A stretch of DNA of 64,000 nucleotides from Streptomyces griseoincarnatus (GCA_014649575.1 BMTH01000002.1:252423-316422), one strand, 5' to 3'. Shown: positions 25,284 to 34,562, counted from the stretch's first letter. Program-made: numbers and translations. The notes: generated from the letters alone by a model not told the origin.

Positions 25284-26690
25284 GTGCTAGAGCCCACGTA
25301 CCAGGCGGACGTCGTCGTCGTGGGAGCCGGGGTGGCCGGACTCTCCGCGGCACGTCGACTGACCAGCGCAGGAGTCTCCACCGTCGTCCTGGAGGCCGCC
25401 CATGAGGTGGGGGGCCGCATGGCGACCGAGAAGGTCGACGGCTTCCGTCTCGACAGAGTCGGCCGGCTGCTGTCCACGGCCTGCGTCGAACTGCACGTCA
25501 CCCCGGGGCTGGAGGATCTGGTGCTGCGGCCGTTCGCGCCCGGTGTCCTGCTGCACAGCGACGGGCGACATCATCGCGCCGGCGTGCAGCCGGGCAACCG
25601 GCGCGCACGTGGCGCACGGAGCGCGAGGGGCGCACTTCACGCGGTGCGCGCCCTGGCGAGCGCCCCCCTGCCGGGGCCGCGCAGGCCGGCCGCGGTGCCC
25701 GGACGGCAGGTGTCCGTGCCCCGCCACCGGGGCGGCGCCCCGCTGGGCACGACGCTGGACCAGGCGCGGCTGGGCGCCGCGCTGAACCGGCTGGCGGGCA
25801 CGTCGGTGGAGCGGCTGCTGGCCCGCCCGGAGACGACCGCCGCCGAGGCGCTGCACGGCCGGGGTCTGCCCGCCCGCACCGTCGACGGCTTTCTGCGCCC
25901 GCTGCTCGCCGCCCTGTTGTGCGACCCCGAGCTCACCACGTCCAGCAGGTCGGCGGACCTCGCGCTGCGGGACTTCGCGAGCGGGCGGCTGTGCCTGCCG
26001 GAGGGCGGGGCGGAGGCGCTGCCGCAACTGCTGGCGCGGTCGCTGCCGCCGGGCACGGTGCGCACGGGCGTGCGGGTCACCTCGGTCTCGACGACCTCGG
26101 TCACCACCGCGGAGCACGGGGAGTTCCGGTGCGCGGCCGTGCTGGTCGCGACCGGCGCGCGGGACGCGGTGGAGCTGCTGCCGGGGCTGCGGGTGCCGGA
26201 CTTCCACCCGGTGACGGTCGTGCACCACACCACCGACGAACCGCCGGGCACGGGCGCCTCGCTGCTGCTGGACGCGGACCGGGGCGGACCGGTGGCGCAC
26301 ACGGCGGTCGTCAGCGCGGTCGACCCGTCCCGCGCCCCCGCCGGCCGCACGCTGGTGACCTCCACGGTCCTCGGCCCGGCCACGGCGGACACCGACACGG
26401 CCGTGCGGGCACACCTGGCACGGCTGTACGGGGTGGCGACGACGCGCTGGGAGACGCTGGCGGTGCGTCACACCGCCGACGCGGTCCCGGCGATGCGCCC
26501 GCCGCACGACCTGCGCCGTCCGGTACGGCTCCTGGCCGGCCTGTACGTCTGCGGCGACCACCGCGACAGCGGCGCGGTCCAGGGCGCCCTCCGCTCCGCG
26601 GACCGCGCGGCCACGGCCCTCCTGACCGACCTGGGTGTGAGCCGCCCCCTCCACACGGCCGACCCCCTCCCCACAGCCCGGGCAGCCTGA
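25284..26690 (+). CDS. FAD-dependent amine-oxidase-like oxidoreductase
   Basis: 468 residues from GTG 25284 with a strong GAGGAGGGG upstream. FAD-binding VVVVGAGVAGLSAARRL and LEAAHEVGGRMATEKVDGFRLDRV at the N-terminus and a second FAD contact at GLYVCGDHRDSGAVQGALRSADRAA near the C-terminus are those of protoporphyrinogen-oxidase, phytoene-desaturase and amine-oxidase relatives. Residues ~95-160 are Arg/Ala/Pro-rich and poorly structured by eye, less typical than the rest. The substrate is unknown. Followed by a good terminator and by the convergent NsdA-like gene. Confidence 0.87.
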   Translation: MLEPTYQADVVVVGAGVAGLSAARRLTSAGVSTVVLEAAHEVGGRMATEKVDGFRLDRVGRLLSTACVELHVTPGLEDLVLRPFAPGVLLHSDGRHHRAGVQPGNRRARGARSARGALHAVRALASAPLPGPRRPAAVPGRQVSVPRHRGGAPLGTTLDQARLGAALNRLAGTSVERLLARPETTAAEALHGRGLPARTVDGFLRPLLAALLCDPELTTSSRSADLALRDFASGRLCLPEGGAEALPQLLARSLPPGTVRTGVRVTSVSTTSVTTAEHGEFRCAAVLVATGARDAVELLPGLRVPDFHPVTVVHHTTDEPPGTGASLLLDADRGGPVAHTAVVSAVDPSRAPAGRTLVTSTVLGPATADTDTAVRAHLARLYGVATTRWETLAVRHTADAVPAMRPPHDLRRPVRLLAGLYVCGDHRDSGAVQGALRSADRAATALLTDLGVSRPLHTADPLPTARAA

Positions 26691-26701
26691 CCCTGCAGAC
26701 C

Positions 26702-26739
26702 GGCACCCGCCGACGGTGAAAACACCCTCGGCGGGTGCC
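26702..26739 (+). terminator. Terminator between convergent genes
   Basis: GGCACCCGCCGA (26702-26713) pairs perfectly with TCGGCGGGTGCC (26728-26739) across a 14-nt loop, 12 bases after the oxidoreductase stop. Confidence 0.85.
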
Positions 26740-26792
26740 TTCCAGCCACCCCGCGCAGGCGGCACCTCCGCAGCGGCGGGTGCGGGCGGTCC

Positions 26793-26832
26793 GTGGCTGG
26801 TCGCGCAGTTCCCCGCGCCCCTGAGGGGCGTC
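26793..26832. repeat. Copy of the dispersed GC-rich intergenic element
   Basis: GGCTGGTCGCGCAGTTCCCC then GCGCCCCTGAGGGGCG. The GGCTGGTCGCGC module recurs inverted at about 53.81 kb. Lies between convergent genes. Confidence 0.65.
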
Positions 26833-26896
26833 ACCGGCACCGCGCTCACGCCGAGCTGCGCGAACTCCCCCGCCCGACCCCGACACCCCGCGCCTC

Positions 26897-28360
26897 TCAG
26901 ACGAACGTGGTCGCGACCCTGTCCCGGTACGTCCGCACGGCTCCCGCATCCCGATACGGCTCCAGCCTCCGCTCGAAATCGCGCACGTACTCCACCGCCC
27001 GCACCGACCGCATCTCCCCCGCCTGCGCGGCAGCCTCCGCCGCCAGCTGGCACGCCTGATCCAGCTCCCCCAGCCCGAGCCGCGCGGTGGCGAGCACGAC
27101 CCGGCAGAACAGCCGGCTGCGCGCATACCCCGGCGCCCGCAACTGCAGCGACCGCTCCGCGTGCTGAGCCGCCGCCCGGAACTGCTGCAGATCCCGGTGG
27201 CAGTGCCCGAACTCGTCGGCCAGCTGGGCCTCGTCGAAGAACCGCGCCCAGTGCGGCACCTCGTCCCCGGGCCGCGCCGCGTCCAGTGCGCGTTCCGCGC
27301 GGACCAGCGCGGCCGTGCAGGCCCTCACCTCCCCGAGCACCCCGTGCCCGCGCGCCTCGGCGGCGTGCAGCAGGGCCTGGACGGCGGGCGGGGCGGAGCT
27401 GCCCATGCCCTGCTGGGCGACCCGGGCGAGCTGCACGGCCTCCCGCCCGTGGCCGAGGTAGACGGCCTGGCGGCTCATGGTGACCAGCACGTACGCCCCG
27501 TACGCCCGGTCGCCGGCCGCCTGCGCCAGTCGCAGCGCCTGGACGAAGTACCGCTGGGCGAGCCCGTGCGCGGCGATGTCGAACGAGGTCCAGCCGGCCA
27601 GCCGGGTCAGGTCGGCCGCGGCGGCGAAGAGCCGGCGGCCCGTCTGCTCGCCGTAGGTGCCCCGCAGCATCGGTTCGAGCTCGTGCTCCAGGTAGCGCAC
27701 GAGGGCCTGGCGGGCGTGGCCGCCGCCGTACGCGTCGTCGAGGGTGCGGAACAGCTCGCCGACGGAGCGCAGCGCGGCGATGTCGCCGCCGGTGACCCGG
27801 TAGCCGGGCGCGCGGTCGGCCGCCCCGCGCCGGCGGGCGGCGATCTCGGCGGGCGTCACGGGCCGCACCGGGGGACGGCCCTGGGCGGGCACCCGGACCG
27901 GCTCGGCGCGGGCGACCTTCTCGTCGGGCCGTCCGATCAGCCAGTCGCGGCTGGGCACCACGAGGCCCGCCGAGGTGAACGCGATCTTCCGCAGCTCGGC
28001 GTGGCTGCCGGAGTCCTTGCGCCACAGCCCGCTGACGATGTCGACGGCCTCCTCGGGGGAGGCCGCGAACTCCAGTCCCGCGTAGACCGGCGCGCAGGCG
28101 TCCAGTCCGAGGTCCTGGGCGGTGAGCCTGCGGCCGAGGCGCCGGGTGAACACCTCCGCGATGAGCGCCGGGGTCGTCCCGCGCGGCTGCTGTCCGCGCA
28201 GCCAGCGGGTGACGGAGGTCTTGTCGTATCTCAGGTCGAGTCCGTGTTCGAGACCGAGCTGGTCCACGCGACGGGCGAGTCCCGCGTTGGAGAACCCCGC
28301 TTCTGCGATGAGCGCGGCGAGCTGGCGGTTGGGGGTGCGCTGCGCGGGTCGTTCCGTCAT
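26897..28360 (-). CDS. NsdA-like transcriptional regulator with TPR-type repeats
   Basis: 487 residues from ATG 28360. The N-terminal ~70 residues look like a helix-turn-helix region (NRQLAALIAEAGFSNAGLARRVDQLGLEHGLDLRYDKTSVTRWLRGQQPRG), with SVTRWLRG as a probable recognition helix. The remaining ~400 residues are helical repeats rich in Ala/Leu (GGGHARQALVRYLEHELEPMLRG, YVLVTMSRQAVYLGHGREAVQLARVA, LQQFRAAAQHAERSLQLR, LATARLGLGELDQACQLAAEAA). This is the organisation of the Streptomyces NsdA family, some members of which repress sporulation and antibiotic production. Which paralogue this is cannot be judged by eye, and a role in development is inference. It is divergent from lipB. Confidence 0.8.
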   Translation of the reverse strand: MTERPAQRTPNRQLAALIAEAGFSNAGLARRVDQLGLEHGLDLRYDKTSVTRWLRGQQPRGTTPALIAEVFTRRLGRRLTAQDLGLDACAPVYAGLEFAASPEEAVDIVSGLWRKDSGSHAELRKIAFTSAGLVVPSRDWLIGRPDEKVARAEPVRVPAQGRPPVRPVTPAEIAARRRGAADRAPGYRVTGGDIAALRSVGELFRTLDDAYGGGHARQALVRYLEHELEPMLRGTYGEQTGRRLFAAAADLTRLAGWTSFDIAAHGLAQRYFVQALRLAQAAGDRAYGAYVLVTMSRQAVYLGHGREAVQLARVAQQGMGSSAPPAVQALLHAAEARGHGVLGEVRACTAALVRAERALDAARPGDEVPHWARFFDEAQLADEFGHCHRDLQQFRAAAQHAERSLQLRAPGYARSRLFCRVVLATARLGLGELDQACQLAAEAAAQAGEMRSVRAVEYVRDFERRLEPYRDAGAVRTYRDRVATTFV

Positions 28361-28633
28361 CTGCGGTGCGGTCTCCTGCCTTCCGGCTGTCGGTCTGTCC
28401 GGATTGCCTGTGAGCAGTCCTTATGGCCTCGTGGTCGGCGCGAATGTAGCGGAGCGTGAGCACCTGATCGCAGAGATCAACAGGCATTCATCCGATCGTG
28501 TGAGGATTGGTCCGAAGCTGACGACTACGGGCGGACAGCACTGGCGACGACCGACAGCCGGAGGTCCGTCGAACGGTCGTACAGTGGCGTGGGCGCGTTT
28601 CGCGCCTGACGACCTTCGAGGGAGGCGTTTGCC

Positions 28634-29452
28634 GTGGGTGAGTTGCGGTTCGTCCGGATGGGCTTCGGTGACGAGGCGGTGGACTACCAGGCGGCCTGGG
28701 ACGAACAGCGCCGGGTGCACGCCGCACGGTTCGCCGACGAGGTGCCCGACACCGTGATCCTGCTGGAGCACCCGCCCGTCTACACCGCCGGGCGGCGCAC
28801 GGAGGACAGCGAGCGGCCCCTCGACGGCACCCCCGTCATCGACGTGGACCGCGGCGGCAAGATCACCTGGCACGGTCCTGGCCAGCTGGTGGGCTATCCC
28901 ATCCAGAAGCTGCCCCGCCCGGTGGACGTGGTCGCGCACGTCCGGCGCCTGGAGGAGGCACTGATCCGCACCTGTGCGGAGTTCGGCCTGGAGACCACCC
29001 GGGTCGAGGGCCGCAGCGGCGTGTGGGTGCTGGGCGACCCGGTCGAGCAGCGGCCCGCCCTCGGGGGGCTCTCCCTGGACTTCGACCCCCGGATGCAGGA
29101 CGAGGAGTTCGACCCCCGGCTCAACGGCCCGGAGTACGCGCCCTCCAACGCAGGCCAGCGCCGCGAGGACCGCAAGATCGCCGCCATCGGCATCCGGGTC
29201 GCCAAGGGCGTCACCATGCACGGCTTCGCGCTGAACGTGAACCCCGACAACAAGTGGTTCGACAAGATCATCCCGTGCGGCATCCGGGACGCGGGCGTCG
29301 CCTCCCTGGCGAACGAGCTGGGGCGCGACGTCACGATCGAGGAGGTGCTGCCCGTCGTGGAGCGCCACCTGAAGGACGTGCTGGAGAACGCCGACCTGAG
29401 GCCGCGCGTGGTCGAGAAGGCCCCGGCGGCCGCCACCGCGTCCGGCGTCTGA
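28634..29452 (+). CDS. lipB: Octanoyl-[acyl-carrier-protein]:protein N-octanoyltransferase
   Basis: 272 residues from GTG 28634 (GGGAGG upstream). LipB moves octanoate from acyl carrier protein to the lipoyl-domain lysine of E2 proteins. Visible motifs: [75 protein letters not shown] containing the catalytic Lys, and [15 protein letters not shown] with the acyl-accepting Cys. An insertion of about 30 residues after VWVLGD ([20 protein letters not shown]) is longer than in enterobacterial LipB. lipA starts 71 bp downstream, so lipB-lipA is an operon. It supports the E2 encoded 14 kb upstream. Confidence 0.96.
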   Translation: MGELRFVRMGFGDEAVDYQAAWDEQRRVHAARFADEVPDTVILLEHPPVYTAGRRTEDSERPLDGTPVIDVDRGGKITWHGPGQLVGYPIQKLPRPVDVVAHVRRLEEALIRTCAEFGLETTRVEGRSGVWVLGDPVEQRPALGGLSLDFDPRMQDEEFDPRLNGPEYAPSNAGQRREDRKIAAIGIRVAKGVTMHGFALNVNPDNKWFDKIIPCGIRDAGVASLANELGRDVTIEEVLPVVERHLKDVLENADLRPRVVEKAPAAATASGV

Positions 29453-29523
29453 GGGCCGTCCGGGCTTTCACATCCACGGGCGTACGCTTGAGACGCCGAA
29501 GAATCAATCGCTAGGAGCCGGTC

Positions 29524-30489
29524 GTGTCCGCAGTCGCACCCGACGGACGCAAGATGCTGCGCCTGGAGGTCCGCAACAGCCAGACCCCCATCGAGCGCAA
29601 GCCCGAGTGGATCAAGACCCGGGCGAAAATGGGCCCCGAGTACTCCAAGATGCAGAACCTGGTCAAGAGCGAGGGTCTGCACACCGTCTGCCAGGAAGCC
29701 GGCTGCCCCAACATCTACGAGTGCTGGGAGGACCGCGAGGCGACCTTCCTCATCGGCGGCGACCAGTGCACCCGGCGCTGCGACTTCTGCCAGATCGACA
29801 CCGGCAAGCCCGAGGCCCTGGACCGGGACGAGCCGCGCCGCGTCGGCGAGTCGGTCGTCACGATGGACCTGAACTACGCCACCATCACCGGCGTCGCCCG
29901 CGACGACCTGGAGGACGGCGGCGCCTGGCTGTACGCGGAGACCGTGCGCCAGATCCACGCGCAGACCGCGGACCGCGCCGAGGGCCGCACCAAGGTCGAA
30001 CTGCTGGCCCCCGACTTCAACGCCGTCCCCGAGCAGCTCGCGGAGGTCTTCTCCTCACGCCCCGAGGTCTTCGCGCACAACGTGGAGACGGTCCCCCGGA
30101 TCTTCAAGCGGATCCGCCCCGGCTTCCGCTACGAGCGCTCCCTGAAGGTCATCACCGAGGCCCGTGACTTCGGCCTGGTCACCAAGTCCAACCTGATCCT
30201 CGGCATGGGTGAGACCCGCGAGGAGGTCAGCGAGGCGCTGAAGCAGCTGCACGACGCCGGCTGCGAGCTGGTCACCATCACCCAGTACCTGCGCCCCTCC
30301 GTGCGCCACCACCCCGTGGAGCGCTGGGTGAAGCCGCAGGAGTTCGTGGAGCTGAAGGACGAGGCCGAGCAGATCGGCTTCTCCGGTGTGATGTCCGGGC
30401 CGCTGGTCCGCTCCTCGTACCGCGCCGGCCGGCTGTACCAGATGGCGATCGAGAAGCGGGGCGCCTTCGTCGCCTCCCAGGCGGTCTGA
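29524..30489 (+). CDS. lipA: Lipoyl synthase
   Basis: 321 residues from GTG 29524 (TAGGAG upstream). A radical-SAM enzyme inserting two sulfurs into the octanoyl chain left by LipB. Both cluster motifs are intact: [12 protein letters not shown] (auxiliary 4Fe-4S) and CTRRCDFC (radical SAM CxxxCxxC), with the C-terminal RSSYRAG serine that ligates the auxiliary cluster. [14 protein letters not shown] and MGLGE-like [10 protein letters not shown] are also typical. Length is normal. It acts on E2 lipoyl domains (sucB) and the glycine cleavage H protein. Confidence 0.97.
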   Translation: MSAVAPDGRKMLRLEVRNSQTPIERKPEWIKTRAKMGPEYSKMQNLVKSEGLHTVCQEAGCPNIYECWEDREATFLIGGDQCTRRCDFCQIDTGKPEALDRDEPRRVGESVVTMDLNYATITGVARDDLEDGGAWLYAETVRQIHAQTADRAEGRTKVELLAPDFNAVPEQLAEVFSSRPEVFAHNVETVPRIFKRIRPGFRYERSLKVITEARDFGLVTKSNLILGMGETREEVSEALKQLHDAGCELVTITQYLRPSVRHHPVERWVKPQEFVELKDEAEQIGFSGVMSGPLVRSSYRAGRLYQMAIEKRGAFVASQAV

Positions 30490-30682
30490 GCACGGCTGCG
30501 GGACCTACCCGCGTCCGCGCGGCCCTGCCCCGCTGCCCCACCGCCATGCTGTGAATTCACGCACAAGGCTCTACCGGCGGGTAGTGGCCGAGAGAACGCG
30601 GTCCCGGCCGTCCTCCCAGTTGAGGGCACAGGCCGGGGCCGCGTCGGCGTTCCGGTCCCCGGCGCGAAGGCTTCATGCCTGT

Positions 30683-30734
30683 TTGACCGGTCGGTCACGC
30701 CCTGGTAACACCAGGCAGTGACCCTGGTATCACC
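30683..30734 (+). promoter_or_regulatory. Promoter with paired CCTGGTA-CACC repeats
   Basis: TTGACC (30683-30688) and TAACAC (30706-30711) are 17 nt apart and form a good vegetative-type promoter. The palindrome CCTGGT-AAC-ACCAGG (30701-30715) covers the -10. A second copy, CCTGGTATCACC (30723-30734), differs from the first (CCTGGTAACACC, 30701-30712) by one base and starts exactly 22 bp later, two helical turns. This looks like a tandem operator for a repressor acting at the start of transcription of the 66-aa gene. Confidence 0.65.
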
Positions 30735-30776
30735 GCACGCCACCATTGCCCGCCGGCATCGAGGGAGACCGTCACC

Positions 30777-30977
30777 ATGCAGGCCGCGCCCGTCCGCGCC
30801 ACCGCCATCCCGTCCCTCACCACCGCTCTGCGCGCCGTGGAGTCCCTGCTGATGAGCGGCGGCCAGCGCACCGCACGGCGCAACGCCTGGACGTCCGTTC
30901 TGGAGGACCGCCGCCGCGCCAAGGACCGGGTCGAGGCACAGCGCGTCCTCGACCAGACCCTGATCGCCCGCCCCTGA
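30777..30977 (+). CDS. Small conserved protein, 66 aa
   Basis: MQAAPVRATAIPSLTTALRA, then VESLLMSGGQRTARRNAWTSVLEDRRRAKDRVEAQRVLDQ: a short hydrophobic-amphipathic N-terminus followed by a basic, helical stretch. GGGAGA precedes the ATG. It has no recognisable domain. The well-formed promoter and duplicated operator-like motif upstream suggest a strongly and specifically controlled gene. Similar short proteins follow lipA in related streptomycetes as I recall the gene order. Function unknown. Confidence 0.7.
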   Translation: MQAAPVRATAIPSLTTALRAVESLLMSGGQRTARRNAWTSVLEDRRRAKDRVEAQRVLDQTLIARP

Positions 30978-31046
30978 GCCCGGCCGCTCCGGGGCGACCC
31001 GGCACTGCCGTCGAACGCGCTCCGGGGGACACGTAGACTTCATGCC

Positions 31047-31751
31047 ATGGCGAGGAAGGAAACCGCAGCGGACGCTGCGAACCCCGGGCGACTGAAGCAG
31101 ATCGCCCTGACCTACAAGATGACCCGCAGGGCCGACAAGAAGATCGGTCTTGTACTCGCGGCTGTCGGAATCGTCACCTTCGGTGTCTTCCTCGCGATCG
31201 GTTTCTTGATCGGGCACCCCATCTATCTCGGCCTCCTGGGCTTCCTGCTCGCCTTCCTCGCGACGGCGATCGTGTTCGGCCGCCGTGCCGAACGGGCGGC
31301 CTTCGGACAGATGGAGGGGCAGCCGGGCGCCGCCGCGGCCGTGCTCGACAACATCGGCCGAGGCTGGACGACGACCCCGGCGGTCGCGATGAACCGCAAC
31401 CAGGACGTGGTGCACCGCGCGGTCGGCAAGGCCGGCATCGTGCTGATCGCCGAGGGCAACCCGAACCGGGTGAAGAGCCTGCTGGCCGCCGAGAAGAAGC
31501 GGATGAACCGCATCGTCGCGGACGTGCCCGTGCACGACCTGATCGTGGGCACCGGCGAGGGCCAGGTGGAGCTGAAGAAGCTCCGCACCACCATGCTGAA
31601 GCTGCCGCGCGTCCTCACCGGCCCGCAGGTCACCGCGACCAACGACCGGCTGCGCGCGCTGGGTGATCTGATGAGCAACATGCCGCTCCCGAAGGGGCCG
31701 ATGCCGAAGGGCATGAAGCTGCCGAAGGGCGGCGGCCAGCGGGGCCGCTGA
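31047..31751 (+). CDS. DUF4191 membrane protein
   Basis: 234 residues from ATG 31047. The N-terminus is basic (PGRLKQIALTYKMTRRADKKIG), then two adjacent membrane segments (LVLAAVGIVTFGVFLAIGFLIG, YLGLLGFLLAFLATAIVF), then a cytoplasmic domain with AVGKAGIVLIAEGNPNRVKSLLAAEKKRMNRI and a Pro/Lys/Met-rich tail (PLPKGPMPKGMKLPKG). This is the actinobacterial DUF4191 pattern. No Shine-Dalgarno; TAGACT ends 7 nt before the ATG, implying a leaderless mRNA. Function unknown. It converges on the RDD gene with a strong shared terminator. Confidence 0.9.
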   Translation: MARKETAADAANPGRLKQIALTYKMTRRADKKIGLVLAAVGIVTFGVFLAIGFLIGHPIYLGLLGFLLAFLATAIVFGRRAERAAFGQMEGQPGAAAAVLDNIGRGWTTTPAVAMNRNQDVVHRAVGKAGIVLIAEGNPNRVKSLLAAEKKRMNRIVADVPVHDLIVGTGEGQVELKKLRTTMLKLPRVLTGPQVTATNDRLRALGDLMSNMPLPKGPMPKGMKLPKGGGQRGR

Positions 31752-31765
31752 GACTGGCGGGCGCC

Positions 31766-31823
31766 GACACGACGAGGACGGGGCGCCGGAATGCGAATTC
31801 CGGCGCCCCGTCCTCGTCGTGTC
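31766..31823. terminator. Bidirectional terminator, 27-bp perfect stem
   Basis: 31766-31792 pairs perfectly with 31797-31823 around loop GCGA. It lies between the convergent DUF4191 and RDD genes, so it can serve both strands. Confidence 0.92.
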
Positions 31824-31889
31824 AGGGCGTGTGCCTGGTCGTGTCAGCGCGTGTGCGCGGGCCGGGTGAGGGCGTGTGCGCGGGCCGGG

Positions 31890-32357
31890 TCAGATGCGGA
31901 CCTCGACCGTGCGGGCCAGCCGGTCGTGCAGGCCGCGGCCGTCGCGGTCCCAGACGAGCGCGGGGATCGCGAGGCACAGCAGCACCGAGCGCAGCAGACC
32001 GCGCAGCGGCTGCACCCGGCCGCTGTCGACGGCGACCACGCGCAGTCCGAAGAGCCGCTTGCCGGGCGTGAAGCCGAGGGTGCCGACGGTGAGCACGCTC
32101 AGCACCAGGAACACCAGCAGCGCCCAGTTGCCGGTGCGGGCGTCGTAGCCGTCGGTGAACAGACCGTATGCGATCAGGAGGCACAGGCCCCAGTCCACGG
32201 CGAGGGCGCCGATCCTGCGGCCGGGGCGTGCGATCGAGCCCGGCCCCTGCTCCGGCAGCCCCAACTGCTCACCCCGGTAACCGAAGTCGGCACCGGCCTC
32301 CTCCATGGCCGCGCGCGGGCCGGACAGCCATGATCCGATTGCTTGCCTGTTGTCCAC
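31890..32357 (-). CDS. RDD family membrane protein
   Basis: 155 residues from GTG 32357. SIARPGRRIGALAVDWGLCLLIAYGLF carries the RDD Arg-Asp helix, followed by WALLVFLVLSVLTVGTLGFTPGKRLFGLRVVAVD (with GFTPGKRLFGLRV, the conserved loop) and LLRSVLLCLAIPALVWDRDGRGLHDRLARTVEV. TACCGT ends 6 nt before the GTG (minus strand 32369-32364) and there is no ribosome site, so it is probably leaderless. It is divergent from glnA. Role unknown; a second RDD gene lies at 8.7 kb. Confidence 0.9.
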   Translation of the reverse strand: MDNRQAIGSWLSGPRAAMEEAGADFGYRGEQLGLPEQGPGSIARPGRRIGALAVDWGLCLLIAYGLFTDGYDARTGNWALLVFLVLSVLTVGTLGFTPGKRLFGLRVVAVDSGRVQPLRGLLRSVLLCLAIPALVWDRDGRGLHDRLARTVEVRI

Positions 32358-32432
32358 CCGTCCACGGTACTGCGACCGGAAATGACCGGGAGACGGCGGG
32401 GTGTGCCGGAGCTACCGTGGGAGAGGCGCTGG

Positions 32433-32470
32433 TTAACTTGTGCGAAACAAACGGGTCACGCCCGAGAAAT
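32433..32470 (+). promoter_or_regulatory. GlnR box upstream of glnA
   Basis: TTAAC-n6-GAAAC-n6-GTCAC-n6-GAAAT, the two-site GlnR pattern gTnAc-n6-GaAAc repeated with exact 6-nt spacers, at 32433-32470. A -10-like TAGGGT follows at 32481-32486. GlnR activates glnA under nitrogen limitation in Streptomyces. Confidence 0.93.
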
Positions 32471-32567
32471 GACCCGTCCCTAGGGTCGAGTGCAGCGTGT
32501 GCCCCCCGCACTGGCCGCACGAACGATCTACCACCCCGGCGGGACGGTCGGGAGTAGGAGGAGCTGG

Positions 32568-33977
32568 ATGTTCCAGAACGCCGACGAGGCCAAGAAGTTC
32601 ATCGCGGACGAGGACGTCAAGTTCATCGACGTCCGCTTCTGCGACCTGCCGGGTGTGATGCAGCACTTCACGATCCCGGCGTCGGCCTTCGACCCGGCCG
32701 AGGAGCTGGCCTTCGACGGCTCCTCGATCCGCGGCTTCCAGGCCATCCACGAGTCCGACATGGCGCTGCTGCCCGACCTGTCCACCGCGCGGGTCGACCC
32801 CTTCCGCCGTGACAAGACGGTCAACATCAACTTCTTCATCCACGACCCGATCACGGGCGAGCAGTACTCCCGTGACCCGCGGAACGTGGCGAAGAAGGCC
32901 GAGGCGTACCTGGCCTCGACCGGCATCGCCGACACCGCGTTCTTCGGCCCCGAGGCCGAGTTCTACGTGTTCGACAGCGTGCGCTTCAAGACCTCTGAGA
33001 ACGAGTCCTTCTACCACATCGACTCCGAGGCGGGCGCCTGGAACACCGGTGCGCTGGAGGACAACCGCGGTTACAAGGTCCGCTACAAGGGCGGCTACTT
33101 CCCGGTCCCGCCGGTCGACCACTTCGCCGACCTGCGCGCCGAGATCTCCCTCGAGCTGGAGCGGTCGGGCCTGCAGGTCGAGCGCCAGCACCACGAGGTG
33201 GGCACCGCCGGCCAGGCCGAGATCAACTACAGGTTCAACACGCTGCTCGCGGCCGCCGACGACCTGCAGCTCTTCAAGTACATCGTGAAGAACGTCGCCT
33301 GGCGCAACGGCAAGACCGCGACCTTCATGCCGAAGCCGATCTTCGGCGACAACGGCTCCGGCATGCACGTCCACCAGTCGCTGTGGGCGGGCGGCGAGCC
33401 GCTCTTCTACGACGAGCAGGGCTACGCCGGCCTGTCGGACACCGCCCGCTACTACATCGGCGGCATCCTCAAGCACGCGCCGTCGCTGCTGGCCTTCACC
33501 AACCCGACGGTGAACTCGTACCACCGTCTGGTGCCGGGCTTCGAGGCGCCGATCAACCTGGTGTACTCGCAGCGCAACCGCTCCGCGGCCATGCGTATCC
33601 CGATCACCGGCTCGAACCCGAAGGCCAAGCGCGTCGAGTTCCGCGCCCCGGACTCCTCCGGCAACCCGTACCTGGCCTTCTCGGCGCTGCTGCTGGCCGG
33701 CCTGGACGGCATCAAGAACAAGATCGAGCCGGCCGAGCCGATCGACAAGGACCTCTACGAGCTGGCTCCCGAGGAGCACGCCAACGTGGCCCAGGTCCCG
33801 ACCTCCCTCGGCGCCGTGCTCGACCGTCTCGAGGCCGACCACGAGTTCCTCCTCCAGGGCGACGTCTTCACGCCGGACCTGATCGAGACGTGGATCGACT
33901 ACAAGCGCCAGAACGAGATCGCGCCGCTCCAGCTGCGTCCGCACCCGCACGAGTTCGAGCTGTACTTCGACGTGTGA
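32568..33977 (+). CDS. glnA: Glutamine synthetase type I
   Basis: 469 residues, the normal GSI length. It makes glutamine from glutamate and ammonia using ATP. Motifs: [49 protein letters not shown] and [15 protein letters not shown] (metal ligands), [44 protein letters not shown], and [10 protein letters not shown] with Tyr397, the adenylylation target. The modifying enzyme GlnE is encoded 27 kb away at 59.7-62.7 kb. GTAGGAGGAGC precedes the ATG; the GlnR box is about 100 nt upstream. A terminator with a U-tract follows. Confidence 0.98.
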   Translation: MFQNADEAKKFIADEDVKFIDVRFCDLPGVMQHFTIPASAFDPAEELAFDGSSIRGFQAIHESDMALLPDLSTARVDPFRRDKTVNINFFIHDPITGEQYSRDPRNVAKKAEAYLASTGIADTAFFGPEAEFYVFDSVRFKTSENESFYHIDSEAGAWNTGALEDNRGYKVRYKGGYFPVPPVDHFADLRAEISLELERSGLQVERQHHEVGTAGQAEINYRFNTLLAAADDLQLFKYIVKNVAWRNGKTATFMPKPIFGDNGSGMHVHQSLWAGGEPLFYDEQGYAGLSDTARYYIGGILKHAPSLLAFTNPTVNSYHRLVPGFEAPINLVYSQRNRSAAMRIPITGSNPKAKRVEFRAPDSSGNPYLAFSALLLAGLDGIKNKIEPAEPIDKDLYELAPEEHANVAQVPTSLGAVLDRLEADHEFLLQGDVFTPDLIETWIDYKRQNEIAPLQLRPHPHEFELYFDV

Positions 33978-34304
33978 CCGGACTCCCGGGTCGGAGCGGG
34001 TGACCGCCCGCCCGGACCGTCCGTGGGCCGTCGGCCGGCTCTCCGCCTTCGCGGAGAGCCGGCCGACGGCCTTTTCCCGCGATGTGCAGCGCAGCGTGCC
34101 CACAGCGGAGGCGCCTCAGGGCCGGACGGACAGGGTTCGAGCGGCCCAACGTGGTGCTGAGGCCCGTGACCCGTTACCTCTCGAGTGGGTGTCAGTCGCA
34201 GCGGGCTCTCACGCCGGGGGCGGCGGCGTTGGCCGGAAAGCTTCCCTCCAGGCCGGTGGGGAGGGATCCTGGGATGACACGGCTGTTCGAGAGAGGTCAC
34301 GGGG
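33978..34304. other. Intergenic stretch after glnA
   Basis: 327 bases with the glnA terminator at 34026-34075 and then about 230 bases without a gene or a repeat I can recognise, leading to the 85-aa membrane protein gene. Confidence 0.5.
34026..34075 (+). terminator. Intrinsic terminator of glnA with U-tract
   Basis: Perfect 21-bp stem (34026-34046 with 34051-34071), loop CTTC, followed by TTTT. One of the few here with a run of T. Confidence 0.93.
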
Positions 34305-34562
34305 ATGTCCGAGCGGGACGACGAGGAGCGCGAGTTCGATCTGCGGTGGGCGGACGGGGCCGCGCACAAGGAGCCCTCGGCCCGCGCGCGGATGCTGGCC
34401 GCCCGCTGGAAGGAGAACCCTCCGGGACCGGTGCCGTTCCGCGCCGAGCCCGAGCACCGGGGCTCGACCGGGCGCCGCCCGTGGGTGTCGACGGTGCTGG
34501 TGCTCGGCTGTGTCGTCGCGGTGATCCTGCTGCTCGGGTACGCCGGCGTCGGCCCGTACTGA
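34305..34562 (+). CDS. Small membrane protein, 85 aa
   Basis: Acidic N-terminus (MSERDDEEREFDLRWADGAA), a basic-polar middle (ARARMLAARWKENPPGPVPF) and one C-terminal membrane segment (WVSTVLVLGCVVAVILLLGY), so the tail is likely outside or embedded. GAGAGG lies about 10 nt upstream of the ATG. Conserved in appearance but I know no function. Its end abuts the FtsX-like remnant on the other strand. Confidence 0.75.
   Translation: MSERDDEEREFDLRWADGAAHKEPSARARMLAARWKENPPGPVPFRAEPEHRGSTGRRPWVSTVLVLGCVVAVILLLGYAGVGPY

Noticed and set aside
25287..28487. A 1066-codon minus-strand frame spanning the FAD oxidoreductase and regulator genes
   Set aside because: Arg/Gly/Ala-rich shadow without motifs; the real genes are the plus-strand oxidoreductase and the minus-strand regulator in another frame.
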